From NCBI RefSeq assembly GCF_001404985.1, contig NZ_JRLF01000006.1, forward strand, positions 186,001 through 250,000: 64,000 nt of DNA. Direction: 5' to 3'. Below the pieces are notes generated by a model, which saw nothing but the letters and a program-made list of their open reading frames with translations, made no database searches and was not told the DNA's origin. Positions 53,875 through 63,546 of this stretch are shown here, one piece after another. Origin of the DNA: Flavobacterium aquidurense. GTDB lineage: Bacteria; Bacteroidota; Bacteroidia; Flavobacteriales; Flavobacteriaceae. Each line of letters opens with the position of its first letter. Positions within the stretch are counted from its first letter, which is position 1. The position numbers and the translations under genes were made by a program.

Positions 53875-54735
53875 TTAACTCTGGCCTCTTGTATTAGTCG
53901 ATTTAACGTGAATATCATTTACCAGATCGTCGATTTTCTTAGCACTTTCTCTCATCATTTCCAGATAACTCAACAGTTTATCATTATCTGTATGTCCTTT
54001 TGAAACATCAATAAGTTTAAGAACTGAGTTTACAGGCAATTTTAAGTCAAGAGTTGTTCTGTGTATAAAGTCGTTATAATCTTTTGTAGCCGTCATTGAA
54101 CTGTATTTTGCCGATGCCAGTTTGATGTTTTCCAACTCATACTCATCAGAAATTTTAGAAATATGTTTTTGGCTGTGTTCTTTAAAATAATACGCCCAAT
54201 ACCCATTCATAAAGAAAACCACTGCAGCCAGAACAACATGGATAATCAGGGTTTCCAAATCAAAATTTACCTGAGAAAAATACAACTGTAATCCTTTTGG
54301 ATCCGTATAAATAAAGTTCTGCATATATGCCAAAGCAGCGTGATGCAAGACCACCAAAAGCGTAAGCGGAATCTGAAGTTTCCAGTTTTGATATATAATT
54401 AAAATTGTACTGGCTATAAAAACCGTAAAATGCATCTCAAACAAACCATGCATCTGGTAGATATATTGTGCCATAAAGATGGCGAGAACTACAGATAAAA
54501 CGTATTGGTAAAAATTAGAGTTTTTAATAAAGAATTTAGCCGAATAATACAATAGAAGATTCAAAGTACCTACTCCAACCCCAATTTCAAATGTGTCGTA
54601 CTTAAAAGATAAGGCAATCCCTAGAAGGAAATAAACTGCAAGAACATAATTAATAATAGTATCTGATTTTTGTGTCATGGTAGACATAAAATTGTGCAGA
54701 TAATCTTGTTCGTTCAAACTGGCTTTTGTTTTCAT
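53875..54735 (-). CDS. Membrane protein with degenerate histidine-kinase DHp domain
   Basis: A 286-aa protein. About six hydrophobic helices cover residues 25-195, with wording (MHFTVFIASTILIIYQNW; LVVLHHAALAYMQ) used in sensory membrane domains of chemotaxis receptors and cyclase proteins. The C-terminal 60 residues line up with a HisKA dimerisation domain, DFIHRTTLDLKLPVNSVLKL. The phospho-acceptor His is replaced by Leu229, and no ATPase domain follows. It therefore cannot autophosphorylate in the usual way. It is 30 bp downstream of the thioredoxin-fold gene and upstream of the PAS gene. Confidence 0.7.
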   Translation of the reverse strand: MKTKASLNEQDYLHNFMSTMTQKSDTIINYVLAVYFLLGIALSFKYDTFEIGVGVGTLNLLLYYSAKFFIKNSNFYQYVLSVVLAIFMAQYIYQMHGLFEMHFTVFIASTILIIYQNWKLQIPLTLLVVLHHAALAYMQNFIYTDPKGLQLYFSQVNFDLETLIIHVVLAAVVFFMNGYWAYYFKEHSQKHISKISDEYELENIKLASAKYSSMTATKDYNDFIHRTTLDLKLPVNSVLKLIDVSKGHTDNDKLLSYLEMMRESAKKIDDLVNDIHVKSTNTRGQS

Positions 54736-54764
54736 AAATTAAAAGATTAGGTTAAGAAATAGAT

Positions 54765-55361
54765 TTATTTAGTGCATTTTGGTAGCGAACATCCATAAGC
54801 TCTAAGAGCTAAAGCATCAAACGAAGGGGTCTTGGTTTGTTTTAACAAAGAATCAATTGCCATTTGCGCATAATTACTGTCTGCGTTTGTACAATATCTG
54901 GTTTTATTATAATTCCCGCGGTAATACAAATTTCTGGAACCATCGAGAATAACTGCCTGAGGCGTTGAGAATACCCCGCAGCTTTTTGCAATACCATTAT
55001 CAAAATATACCGGAATTTTAGCATCAAATTTTTTCTGAATTTCTTCTATCGAAAAATCCTTTTCTTTATTCAGAACAACAATTTTAAAATTGATTCTGTC
55101 TCCATATTTTTTAATCAGTCCGCTTACATGAGGAATATTGAAACGGGAACAAGGACAATCCGGATTAAAAAAATGAATAAAAATAGGTCTGCTATCGGTT
55201 ATGCAGCATTTTAAATCAATTTTACTTCCCATGACTATATCATGGTAATTTTTAGGGATTGGTGTTGGCAAGCTGTATTTAAATTCGTTCTTCCAGAACA
55301 AAGCAGAAATAGCAATGCACAATAATAACATCCATAAGCCAACAAGTAGTTTTCTTAGCAT
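54765..55361 (-). CDS. Membrane-anchored thioredoxin-fold protein
   Basis: A 198-aa protein with one N-terminal helix (LLVGLWMLLLCIAISALFW) and a periplasmic thioredoxin-like domain. The active-site region is FFNPDCPCSRFN (CxC instead of CxxC). A cis-Pro loop is present (FSTPQAVILDG), and a C-terminal segment RAYGCSLPKCTK carries two more cysteines. It is probably a redox or cytochrome-maturation-like protein of the TlpA group, partner unknown. It is the first gene of the three-gene group. Confidence 0.75.
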   Translation of the reverse strand: MLRKLLVGLWMLLLCIAISALFWKNEFKYSLPTPIPKNYHDIVMGSKIDLKCCITDSRPIFIHFFNPDCPCSRFNIPHVSGLIKKYGDRINFKIVVLNKEKDFSIEEIQKKFDAKIPVYFDNGIAKSCGVFSTPQAVILDGSRNLYYRGNYNKTRYCTNADSNYAQMAIDSLLKQTKTPSFDALALRAYGCSLPKCTK

Positions 55362-55921
55362 AAAAAGATAGTTTTTGATTGAGAACAGAAAATGATTAAA
55401 CGATTGTTAAATGATTTATTCCAGTATTTAATAACTTTAACTTAAAAACAAATAAAAAACCTACACATCTTATCGCTTAACCACCAAAAACATTACTATT
55501 CTCACAAAAAACGGATCATTTTGTTTAAGCTTATCAATGTTACGAATAAAATCGATAAAGTGCAAAAAAAATCAGTCAAAATGCGAAAAATTTTTTAAAT
55601 AATAAATAACTTACATAAAATACCATTTAAAAAATATAATTATAGGTATATATTTATTAAAAATGATTTTAATACAAAGTTTTAACAAGACACAATAAAC
55701 AATGTCAATTATTTTTAAAATAATTCAAATTTGATTTAAACCTTTTTTCGCAACTCATGTCTAATTACAAAAAGCTGGCTTATTTTACTGTTAAAAGACG
55801 TTTAAAATTAATATTATCCAAGTGTTAAATAAAACCTAACATCTTTAGTTTTCGTTTCAAAAAGTTAAATTTGTAAGCTTACTAAAAACACATTACCAAA
55901 AAAACATTTACCTCAATTTTT
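55362..55921. other. 560-bp AT-rich gap upstream of the RND operon
   Basis: A long non-coding region between divergent transcription units. I find no gene, terminator or repeat of the families seen elsewhere. A TAAATTTG box at 55866-55873, about 49 nt before the adaptor ATG, is a likely -7 element of the efflux operon, with only a weak TTTAG at the -33 position. The length suggests room for regulator sites that I cannot identify. Confidence 0.45.
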
Positions 55922-56980
55922 ATGAAAATAAAAAACCTTATTTATGCCTTACTGATTATTTGTATCGGAGGATTTATAACCTACAGAATTGTTTCTAACA
56001 AAAAGAAAAACGAAGATTCGAAAAAATTCGGTGACAAAGACAAGCCAACATCAGTAACCGGAATTGTAGTTAAAACGGCAACTTTTGATAATAATTTATC
56101 ACTATCAGGATCTATCGAAGCAAATGAACAAGTAGAAATTCATAGTGAGGTTTCAGGAATTGTTGAAGGTATTTACTTTAATGAAGGTAGTTATGTAAAT
56201 AAAGGTCAGGTACTTTTTAAAGTAAATGATATTGAACTAAAAGCACAATTAAGACAAGCACAAACCAAAGAAAGCCTTACTGCTGAAAACCAAAGAAGAG
56301 CTAAACTGCTTTTACAAAAAGAAGCTATTAGCCAGGAAGAATTTGATGTTGCAAATGCAGATCACGCATCTGCACAAGCTCAAAGCCAATTGATTAAAGC
56401 TCAAATTGCAAAAACATCTGTAAAAGCTCCTTTTTCAGGAAAAATTGGTTTACGTTCTATTTCTCCCGGAACTTATATTACACCTGCTATTTTAGTGGCA
56501 AAATTGGTTAATACAGGCAAATTAAAGATTACTTTTTCTATTCCTGAAAAATATGCAGCTCAGGTAAAAACCGGTTCTGCGATTGATTTTAACGTTTCAG
56601 GATCTGATAAAACATATTCTGCAAAAATATATGCTATTGAGCCTGAAATAGCAGTAGCAACACGTACATTACAAATTCGCGCAATTGCTGATAATCACGA
56701 TGGAAAATTATTTCCGGGAACTTTTGCTGATGTAAAATTACCTCTGAATATTATTAAAGATGCGATTGTAGTTCCTACAGAAGCGATTGTACCTATACAA
56801 GATGGTAAAAAAGTCTATATTGCCAATATGGGCAAAGCCAAAGAAGTAAAAGTGGATGCAACAACAAGAACAGATGCTTCAATTTTGATTTTGTCAGGAT
56901 TAAAAGCCGGAGATACTTTGATAACAAGTGGCGTTATGTCCTTAAAAGATGAGTCTCCGATAAAAGTTAAAGTCAAATAG
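55922..56980 (+). CDS. RND efflux periplasmic adaptor (MFP)
   Basis: A 352-aa membrane-fusion protein. An N-terminal signal anchor (LIYALLIICIGGFITYRI) is followed by a lipoyl/biotinyl half-motif (LSGSIEANEQVEIHSEVSGIV), a coiled-coil hairpin (about 115-165), the second lipoyl half (VKAPFSGKIGLRSISPGTYI), and a beta-barrel plus membrane-proximal domain (ATRTLQIRAIADN; LFPGTFADVKLP). It bridges the inner-membrane pump and the outer-membrane factor. It is first of three rightward genes. Confidence 0.93.
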   Translation: MKIKNLIYALLIICIGGFITYRIVSNKKKNEDSKKFGDKDKPTSVTGIVVKTATFDNNLSLSGSIEANEQVEIHSEVSGIVEGIYFNEGSYVNKGQVLFKVNDIELKAQLRQAQTKESLTAENQRRAKLLLQKEAISQEEFDVANADHASAQAQSQLIKAQIAKTSVKAPFSGKIGLRSISPGTYITPAILVAKLVNTGKLKITFSIPEKYAAQVKTGSAIDFNVSGSDKTYSAKIYAIEPEIAVATRTLQIRAIADNHDGKLFPGTFADVKLPLNIIKDAIVVPTEAIVPIQDGKKVYIANMGKAKEVKVDATTRTDASILILSGLKAGDTLITSGVMSLKDESPIKVKVK

Positions 56981-57065
56981 TCTTAAAGTCTAAAGTCATA
57001 AGTCTTTAACATAGATATTAGAAATCAACAATCTAAAATCAACAATCTAAAATCTAAAACCTCAC

Positions 57066-60000
57066 ATGAGTTTATCAACTACTAGTATAAGAAGACCTGT
57101 TTTAACCATTGTACTGAATCTTTTAATTATTTTATTCGGTTTCATTGGTTATACGTTTTTGGGTGTTCGGGAATTTCCTTCGATTGATCCGGCACAGGTT
57201 TCTATCAGAACCAATTATACAGGAGCCAATTCTGATATCATTGAATCGCAAATTACAGAACCTCTTGAAAAAGCCGTAAATGCCATTGACGGAATCAGAA
57301 ATATTACATCATCAAGTAATCAGGGAAGCAGCAATATAACGATCGAATTTAATTTAGATAAAAACTTAGAAGAAGCAGCAAATGATGTCCGTGACAAGGT
57401 TTCGCAGGCTGTTAGAAGTTTACCACAGGATATTGATGCACCGCCTGTAGTTTCTAAAGCCGATGCAGATAGCGAATCTATTATTTCGATGACAGTTCAG
57501 AGTGACAGCAGAAGTTCTTTAGAATTAAGTGATTATGCCGAAAATGTTATTTCGCAGCGCTTAGAAACGATTCCGGGAGTAAGCGGTGTTCAGATCTGGG
57601 GACAAAAACGTTACGCAATGCGTTTGTGGATCGATCCGGTAAAATTAAATGCCTATAACTGTACAGTTTCTGATGTTCGCGATGCTTTAAATGCTCAAAA
57701 CGTCGAATTACCATCTGGAAAATTAACCGGAAACAATACCGAATTGACTGTAAAGACAATTGGAAATCTTTCTAAACCAGAAGAATTTAATAATATTATC
57801 ATTCGAACAGACGGAGATAAAATTGTTCGTTTGAGCGATGTTGGAGGTGCTGAACTAGGTCCTGAAAATATAGAAACTTCTTTGACTTCGTCAGGACTTC
57901 CTATGATTGGATTGGCTATTGTGCCAATGCCCGGTGCCAATTACCTGGATATTTCAAAAGAGTTTTATAAAAAATATGATGCTTTAAAGAAAGATCTTCC
58001 TAAAGATATAAAACTTAATATTGCACTTGATAATACACTGTTCGTAAAAAAATCAGTACTTGAAGTAGCCGAAACTTTAGGTATTTCGATTATTCTTGTA
58101 ATCATTATCATCTATTTATTTTTTAGAGACTGGGCCATTGCATTCAGACCTTTAATTGATATTCCGGTTTCGTTAATTGCTACGTTTTTTATCATGTGGC
58201 TTTTCGGTTTTTCGATCAATGTATTGACCTTACTGGCAATTGTATTGGCAACCGGTTTAGTTGTCGATGATGGAATTGTAGTTACCGAAAATATCTTTAA
58301 AAAAGTCGAAGAAGGAATGTCGCCAATTGAAGCAGCCATTAAAGGTTCTAATGAAATTTTCTATGCTGTAATCTCGATTTCTGTAACATTGGCCGCGGTA
58401 TTTTTACCTGTAATTTTCTTAGAAGGTTTCGTAGGCCGACTCTTTCGGGAATTTGGGGTTGTAATTGGTGCAGCGGTATTAATTTCTGCCTTTGTATCCC
58501 TGACTTTAACTCCAATGTTAAATGCCTATTTAATGAAAGGCGGTGAACAAAAGAAATCTAAATTTTACGTTAAAACCGAACCTTTTTTCGAAAAACTAAA
58601 CAGCGGATATGCAGCTTCATTAGGTCGCTTTATGGACAAAAAATGGATCTCATTCCCTATTCTTATTGCTTGTTTTGGATTGATTTATTTATTTTTTACC
58701 ATACTTCCCAAAGAAACTGCACCGTATGATGACCGTAGTTCTGTAACGATGCGTATGACAACCCCTGAAGGTTCTTCATACGAATATACCAATCGTTTTA
58801 TGCAGGAAATGTCAAAATTGGTTGATGATTCTATTCCGGAGAAAAAAGTAAGTTTAGTAATTACTGCAGGAGGTTCAGGAGGTTCTGCGACAAACTCAGG
58901 TTTTATCAGGCTTTCGTTGAAAGAACCGGATGAAAGAACCACATCTCAAAAAGATATTGCTGATAAATTAACCAAATGGACTAAAAAATATCCAAATGCT
59001 AAAACATCTGTAATTCAGCAGCCTACAATTTCTGTAAACAGACGTGGAGGTTTGCCTATTCAGTATATTATTCAGGCGCCGACTTTTGAAAAACTGAGAG
59101 AAAAAATCCCGGTTTTCATGAATGAAGTGGGTAAAAGTGATGTTTTTTCGACTACAGATGTTAATTTAAAATTTAATAAACCTGAAATCAACGTAAGTAT
59201 TGATCGTGCAAAAGCAGAGAGTTTAGGAATTTCGATTATGGATATTGCCCAAACTTTGCAACTTTCTTTAAGCGGTCAGCGTTTTGGTTACTTTATTAAA
59301 AACGGAAAACAATATCAGGTAATTGGTCAGTTTGATCAAAAAGACCGTTCTAAACCACTGGATTTAACTTCTATGTTTGTGAGAAACAAATCAGGTCAGT
59401 TGATTCAGATGGATAATGTGGTAAAAGTCGAAGAACAAAGTAATCCGCCGCAATTGTATCATAATAACCGATATATGTCTGCAACTGTTTCTGCAGGTTT
59501 AGCGCCAGGCAAAAGTATTAGTGATGGTATTGAAGAAATGGACCGAATTAAAACTAAAGTTCTGGATCAAAGTTTTACAACGGATTTAAGTGGAGAATCA
59601 CGAGATTTTGTAGAAAGTAGTTCTAATACTTCTTTCGCCTTTGGATTGGCTTTATTATTGATATTTTTGATTCTTGCAGCGCAATTTGAGAGTTTTATAG
59701 ATCCGTTGATTATTATCTTAACCGTACCTATGGCCGTTGCTGGAGCTTTATTTTCTTTATGGTTATTCAATCAAACCTGGAATATATTCAGCCAGATTGG
59801 TACCGTAATGCTTATTGGACTTGTAACAAAGAATGGTATCTTGATTGTAGAATTTGCCAATCAGTTACGAGAACAGGGGAAACCAAAACTGGAAGCTATT
59901 CTTGAAGCATCAGAAGCGCGTTTACGTCCTATTTTAATGACCAGTTTAGCAATTGCATTAGGAGCTTTACCAATTGCAATGTCACTTGGAGCAGCCTCTA

Positions 60001-60164
60001 CCAGTAGAATCGGGATGGGAGTTGTTATCGTTGGGGGAACTATTTTCTCACTTGCCTTAACACTTTTTGTAATTCCTGCTATTTATTTAATGTGGTCTAA
60101 AGCCAGAAAACATTATCCTGAATTTGATCATATCGAAGAATATGAAAGAGAGAGCCATAAATAG
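57066..60164 (+). CDS. RND multidrug-type efflux pump (HAE1)
   Basis: A 1032-aa inner-membrane transporter of the AcrB/MexB class. It begins MSLSTTSIRRPVLTIVLNLL and has twelve predicted helices in two halves. The TM4 proton-relay Asp pair is visible in LATGLVVDDGIVVTENI. The porter-domain opening VREFPSIDPAQVSI is also typical, and the second half has GTVMLIGLVTKNGILIVEFA. Substrates cannot be predicted; drugs, bile-like compounds or lipids are possible. It is 85 bp downstream of the adaptor. Confidence 0.95.
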   Translation: MSLSTTSIRRPVLTIVLNLLIILFGFIGYTFLGVREFPSIDPAQVSIRTNYTGANSDIIESQITEPLEKAVNAIDGIRNITSSSNQGSSNITIEFNLDKNLEEAANDVRDKVSQAVRSLPQDIDAPPVVSKADADSESIISMTVQSDSRSSLELSDYAENVISQRLETIPGVSGVQIWGQKRYAMRLWIDPVKLNAYNCTVSDVRDALNAQNVELPSGKLTGNNTELTVKTIGNLSKPEEFNNIIIRTDGDKIVRLSDVGGAELGPENIETSLTSSGLPMIGLAIVPMPGANYLDISKEFYKKYDALKKDLPKDIKLNIALDNTLFVKKSVLEVAETLGISIILVIIIIYLFFRDWAIAFRPLIDIPVSLIATFFIMWLFGFSINVLTLLAIVLATGLVVDDGIVVTENIFKKVEEGMSPIEAAIKGSNEIFYAVISISVTLAAVFLPVIFLEGFVGRLFREFGVVIGAAVLISAFVSLTLTPMLNAYLMKGGEQKKSKFYVKTEPFFEKLNSGYAASLGRFMDKKWISFPILIACFGLIYLFFTILPKETAPYDDRSSVTMRMTTPEGSSYEYTNRFMQEMSKLVDDSIPEKKVSLVITAGGSGGSATNSGFIRLSLKEPDERTTSQKDIADKLTKWTKKYPNAKTSVIQQPTISVNRRGGLPIQYIIQAPTFEKLREKIPVFMNEVGKSDVFSTTDVNLKFNKPEINVSIDRAKAESLGISIMDIAQTLQLSLSGQRFGYFIKNGKQYQVIGQFDQKDRSKPLDLTSMFVRNKSGQLIQMDNVVKVEEQSNPPQLYHNNRYMSATVSAGLAPGKSISDGIEEMDRIKTKVLDQSFTTDLSGESRDFVESSSNTSFAFGLALLLIFLILAAQFESFIDPLIIILTVPMAVAGALFSLWLFNQTWNIFSQIGTVMLIGLVTKNGILIVEFANQLREQGKPKLEAILEASEARLRPILMTSLAIALGALPIAMSLGAASTSRIGMGVVIVGGTIFSLALTLFVIPAIYLMWSKARKHYPEFDHIEEYERESHK

Positions 60165-60189
60165 ATACTAAAATTTGAAATAATATAGA

Positions 60190-60225
60190 AGCTGTGAATT
60201 TCGTTTAAAAATTGAATTCACAGCT
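60190..60225. repeat. Hairpin between pump and outer-membrane factor genes
   Basis: AGCTGTGAATT (60190-60200) and AATTCACAGCT (60215-60225) form a perfect 11-bp stem 14 nt before the next ATG. No T-run follows, so it is unlikely to terminate. It could affect mRNA stability or translation of the outer-membrane factor gene. Confidence 0.6.
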
Positions 60226-60238
60226 AACAATTCATCAT

Positions 60239-61549
60239 ATGAAAACTAAAATAACAGTAATAAGTCTCGTTTTATTTTTGTTTTGTATAGCAAAAAGCAA
60301 CGCACAAGAAGTCTTGACTATAGAAGACGCTATGAAAATAGCTTTAGAAAATAATTTTGAAATTAAGATTGCCAAAAACAATTCTAAAATTAGCGAAACC
60401 AATGTAACAGTTGGAAACGCAGGAATGCTTCCTACTGCTACGGCTTCGATTACAGACAATAACAGTGTTACAAATTCATCCCAAACACGTCAGGACGGAA
60501 CTTCAACTTCATTAAACAATGCCAAAAACAACAGTTTGAATTATGGCGTAAGTCTAGGCTGGACGGTTTTTGACGGTATGAAAATGTTTGCCAGACTAGA
60601 CCAATTAAAAGAGCTGCAAAAGCTTGGCGATGCGGAACTTAAAAGAACCATTTTAGTCAAAATTGGTCAGGTAAATTCTGCTTACTATGATCTAGTACAG
60701 CAACAGCAGCAATTATCTGCATTAGATACTACAATTGTAATTTCGAAACAGCGTTTAACCCTTGCACAAAACCGTTTTACAATAGGAAAAGCATCCAAAC
60801 TTGAAGTTTTAAACGCTCAGGTTGATTTAAACTCAGATCAGGTTGCTTTATTAAGACAGAAAGAATCTTATGCAAATGCTAAAATTTTACTAAACCAGTA
60901 TTTAGCGCGCGATCCCAAAATTAATTTTACGGTTACGAATCAGGTTACCGTTGACAATAAATTGGTTTTGATTGATTTAATGGAATTGGCCAAGAAACAA
61001 AATCCTGCTTTAGAATCCCAAATAATAAACAAACGAATTGCTGAATTGCAGCTTAAACAAATAAAAGCAGATCGTTATCCTGTTGTAAACTTAACATCCG
61101 GATATAATTTTGCTGAAAGCCAGTCTAGTTTAGGTTTTACCAGTGAATCTTCATCAAAAGGTTTTAATTATGGTTTTAATGCAACGCTAAACATATTTGA
61201 CGGTTTTAACCAGCATCGAAATGAAAAAGTAGCAAAACTACAAATTGAGAATACCCAAATTGCAATCGAACAGCAAAATATGATTTTAGATACACAATTG
61301 AGCACAGCTTTTCAAACGTATTTAACAAATCTGGAATTAATTGACCTCGAAGAAGATAACGAAGCTATCGCCAAACAAAATTTAGATATCACGCTGGATA
61401 AATTCAGGATAGGAACCATAACTACTATTGATTTCAGAACTGCGCAGTTAAATTATGTGAATGCAAAAGTACGCTACAGTAATGCTCAATATGAAGCTAA
61501 ATTATCTGAAATTGCCTTAAAAGAATTAGCGGGAAATATTAATTTTTAA
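60239..61549 (+). CDS. TolC-family outer-membrane efflux protein
   Basis: A 436-aa outer-membrane factor. The signal peptide (VISLVLFLFCIAKSNAQ) is followed by two repeated halves of long helices. OEP-typical segments are LTIEDAMKIALENNFEIKIAKNN, LGWTVFDGMKMFARL and, in the second half, LNIFDGFNQHRNEK. I choose the ATG at 60239 because the longer frame starts at a TTG upstream of a hairpin. It completes the tripartite pump with the two preceding genes. Confidence 0.92.
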   Translation: MKTKITVISLVLFLFCIAKSNAQEVLTIEDAMKIALENNFEIKIAKNNSKISETNVTVGNAGMLPTATASITDNNSVTNSSQTRQDGTSTSLNNAKNNSLNYGVSLGWTVFDGMKMFARLDQLKELQKLGDAELKRTILVKIGQVNSAYYDLVQQQQQLSALDTTIVISKQRLTLAQNRFTIGKASKLEVLNAQVDLNSDQVALLRQKESYANAKILLNQYLARDPKINFTVTNQVTVDNKLVLIDLMELAKKQNPALESQIINKRIAELQLKQIKADRYPVVNLTSGYNFAESQSSLGFTSESSSKGFNYGFNATLNIFDGFNQHRNEKVAKLQIENTQIAIEQQNMILDTQLSTAFQTYLTNLELIDLEEDNEAIAKQNLDITLDKFRIGTITTIDFRTAQLNYVNAKVRYSNAQYEAKLSEIALKELAGNINF

Positions 61550-61575
61550 AGTAAATTTGTTTCAAAACAAACTTA

Positions 61576-62439
61576 ATGATCTCATATAATACCAAAGATT
61601 GGTTTACTTTTATTTTTCATTTTCATAAATCAGATACCGTTAGAAAGCTGCTTCCGGTTATGATTGCTATAGGAGTTTATTCTGCTTTAGTTGGTTATCT
61701 TGAAGTAGAATATTTTAAGATTGGAAAAAATGATTATATCCATAATATTCCAATCATGCACGGAATGCTTGGTTTTGTAATTTCATTATTGCTTGTTTTT
61801 CGAACCAATACTGCATATGATCGCTGGTGGGAAGGTCGAAAACTATGGGGAGGTCTTGTTAATAATAGCCGTAATCTGGCTATTAAACTTTCTGCAATGC
61901 TTAAGGATGAAAATGATCGGAAATTTTTCAGAAAATTCATTCCCACATATGCTTCAATCCTGCAAAAACATCTTCATGATTCTGAAACCAGCAAACAGCT
62001 TTTTGAAGACGTAGATTTAGAAATCGATCATCATAAACACAAGCCCAATCAGGTAAAAAGAATGATGTTTCATAAAATCAATGATTTGTACGAGGCTAAA
62101 AAAATTACCGGGGATCAACTGATAATTTTAAATGAAGAACTGCAATCTTTTACAGATATATGCGGGGCTTGCGAGAGAATAAAAAATACACCTATTCCCT
62201 ACTCTTACAGCGCTTTTATCAAAAAATTTATTTTCTTTTACATCATGACATTGCCATTTGGCTACTCGATTAGCCTGGGATATTTCGTAGCTCCGGTGGT
62301 TGTTTTTATTTTTTATGTACTGGCGAGTCTTGAGCTTATTGCAGAAGAAATCGAAGATCCGTTTGGTGATGATGAAAATGATCTGCCAACAAAAAAAATC
62401 GCGGAAAATATCAAAAAACACGTTGAAGAATTAATCTAA
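61576..62439 (+). CDS. Bestrophin-family channel protein
   Basis: A 287-aa membrane protein with four main hydrophobic stretches. The bestrophin hallmark FRTNTAYDRWWEGRKLWG lies near residue 75, and the C-terminal EEIEDPFGDDENDLPT matches bacterial members, which form pentameric cation or anion channels. A TAAATTTG box (61552-61559) 16 nt upstream of the ATG overlaps the small palindrome TTTGTTTCAAAACAAA. It may have its own promoter independent of the efflux operon. Confidence 0.92.
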   Translation: MISYNTKDWFTFIFHFHKSDTVRKLLPVMIAIGVYSALVGYLEVEYFKIGKNDYIHNIPIMHGMLGFVISLLLVFRTNTAYDRWWEGRKLWGGLVNNSRNLAIKLSAMLKDENDRKFFRKFIPTYASILQKHLHDSETSKQLFEDVDLEIDHHKHKPNQVKRMMFHKINDLYEAKKITGDQLIILNEELQSFTDICGACERIKNTPIPYSYSAFIKKFIFFYIMTLPFGYSISLGYFVAPVVVFIFYVLASLELIAEEIEDPFGDDENDLPTKKIAENIKKHVEELI

Positions 62440-62510
62440 TAAAACGTTAAATCTCAGCTTGCTATTTCTTTTTTGATTAATTTTAAAGACCCACTTAAAA
62501 TTTAATCGCA

Positions 62511-63434
62511 ATGAATAATCAACGTGCTTTGATCCATCCTCCTCAATTGTCGAATGAAAAATCATTAAAAACACTAGTCGAAAACAGGACGGTTTATACG
62601 CTGAATCATTGTGAATTAAATATTTTTGAAACATATGAATCTTCTAAGCTTGTTCCGCTAAAATTCAATGATTTTGTGGTCACCAGTATGTTGAGAGGTA
62701 AAAAAGTAATGCATCTCTTTGATGAACCCGGATTTGATTATTTACCCGGAGAAACAGTTGTTATTCCGTCAAACGTAGAAATGAAAATTGATTTTCCGGA
62801 AGCATCCAGAGAAAACCCAACACAATGCCTTGCTTTAGCAATTGATAAGTCGAAGATAAATGATACTTTGAATTTTTTGAACGAACGTTATCCTAAAGAA
62901 GGTATCGACGCGTATTGGCAATTGAATTATCAAAATTATTTCTTTTATAATAATGTAGATCTTGCAACGACGGTCAATAAACTTATTAAGGAATGCATGA
63001 GTACTTCGATCACAAAAGATGCCCTTGCAGATTTGACTTTGCAGGAATTACTTATCAGAATCATACAAACACAAACTGTAAAATCTATTGACGAAGGAAT
63101 TGCGATTCAAACCAATAATCCCATTTTTGAAGTCACGGAATTTATTAAACTTAATTTAAAGGAAAATATAAACCTGAAAAGCCTGAGTGAAAAAGCCTGT
63201 ATGAGTACAGCATCTTTTTATCGTTTCTTTAAACGCGAATTAGGCATGAGTCCGATCGAGTATGTTTTGAATGAAAAAATAAAACATGCCAAGAAATTGC
63301 TCAGAAACCCCGGAATACAAATTAATGAAGTCTGCTATTTATCGGGTTTTGAAGATGCTAATTACTTTATAAGATTGTTTAAAAAGCACGAAGGAATTAC
63401 ACCGAAGCAATATCAGTTGTTGTATATTAACTAA
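62511..63434 (+). CDS. AraC-family transcriptional regulator
   Basis: A 307-aa regulator. The N-terminal part (about 1-190) is a cupin-like AraC_N sensing domain (FLPGETVVIPSNVEM style). The C-terminal AraC HTH pair is at about 205-305, with LSEKACMSTASFYRFFKRELG and INEVCYLSGFEDANYFIRLFKKHEG. Relatives with this N-terminus are often next to aldehyde dehydrogenase and DUF779 genes. A DUF779 gene begins at the right edge, on the opposite strand. The ligand is unknown. Confidence 0.88.
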   Translation: MNNQRALIHPPQLSNEKSLKTLVENRTVYTLNHCELNIFETYESSKLVPLKFNDFVVTSMLRGKKVMHLFDEPGFDYLPGETVVIPSNVEMKIDFPEASRENPTQCLALAIDKSKINDTLNFLNERYPKEGIDAYWQLNYQNYFFYNNVDLATTVNKLIKECMSTSITKDALADLTLQELLIRIIQTQTVKSIDEGIAIQTNNPIFEVTEFIKLNLKENINLKSLSEKACMSTASFYRFFKRELGMSPIEYVLNEKIKHAKKLLRNPGIQINEVCYLSGFEDANYFIRLFKKHEGITPKQYQLLYIN

Positions 63435-63475
63435 GGGAGGTTCAAAGGTTCAGAGTTGCAAAGGGACAAAGGTTC
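63435..63475. repeat. CAAAG-type degenerate repeat
   Basis: AGGTTCAAAGGTTCAGAGTTG and CAAAGGGACAAAGG follow directly after the AraC stop. This is the same scaffold as the CTAAG copies near 41085, with A for T. An inverted copy lies at 63773-63803, so the REP array sits between two inverted copies. Confidence 0.55.
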
Positions 63476-63488
63476 TTTTATAATGTTC

Positions 63489-63544
63489 TTTCAAAACATT
63501 TATTTTACAACGTTTATTTCACAATGTTTATTTCACAATGTTTA
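63489..63544. repeat. Four 14-bp tandem repeats
   Basis: Units of the TTTCACAATGTTTA type are at 63489, 63503, 63517 and 63531. The last two are identical and the first two diverged. They end one base before the first REP unit. Confidence 0.75.
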
Positions 63545-63546
63545 TC

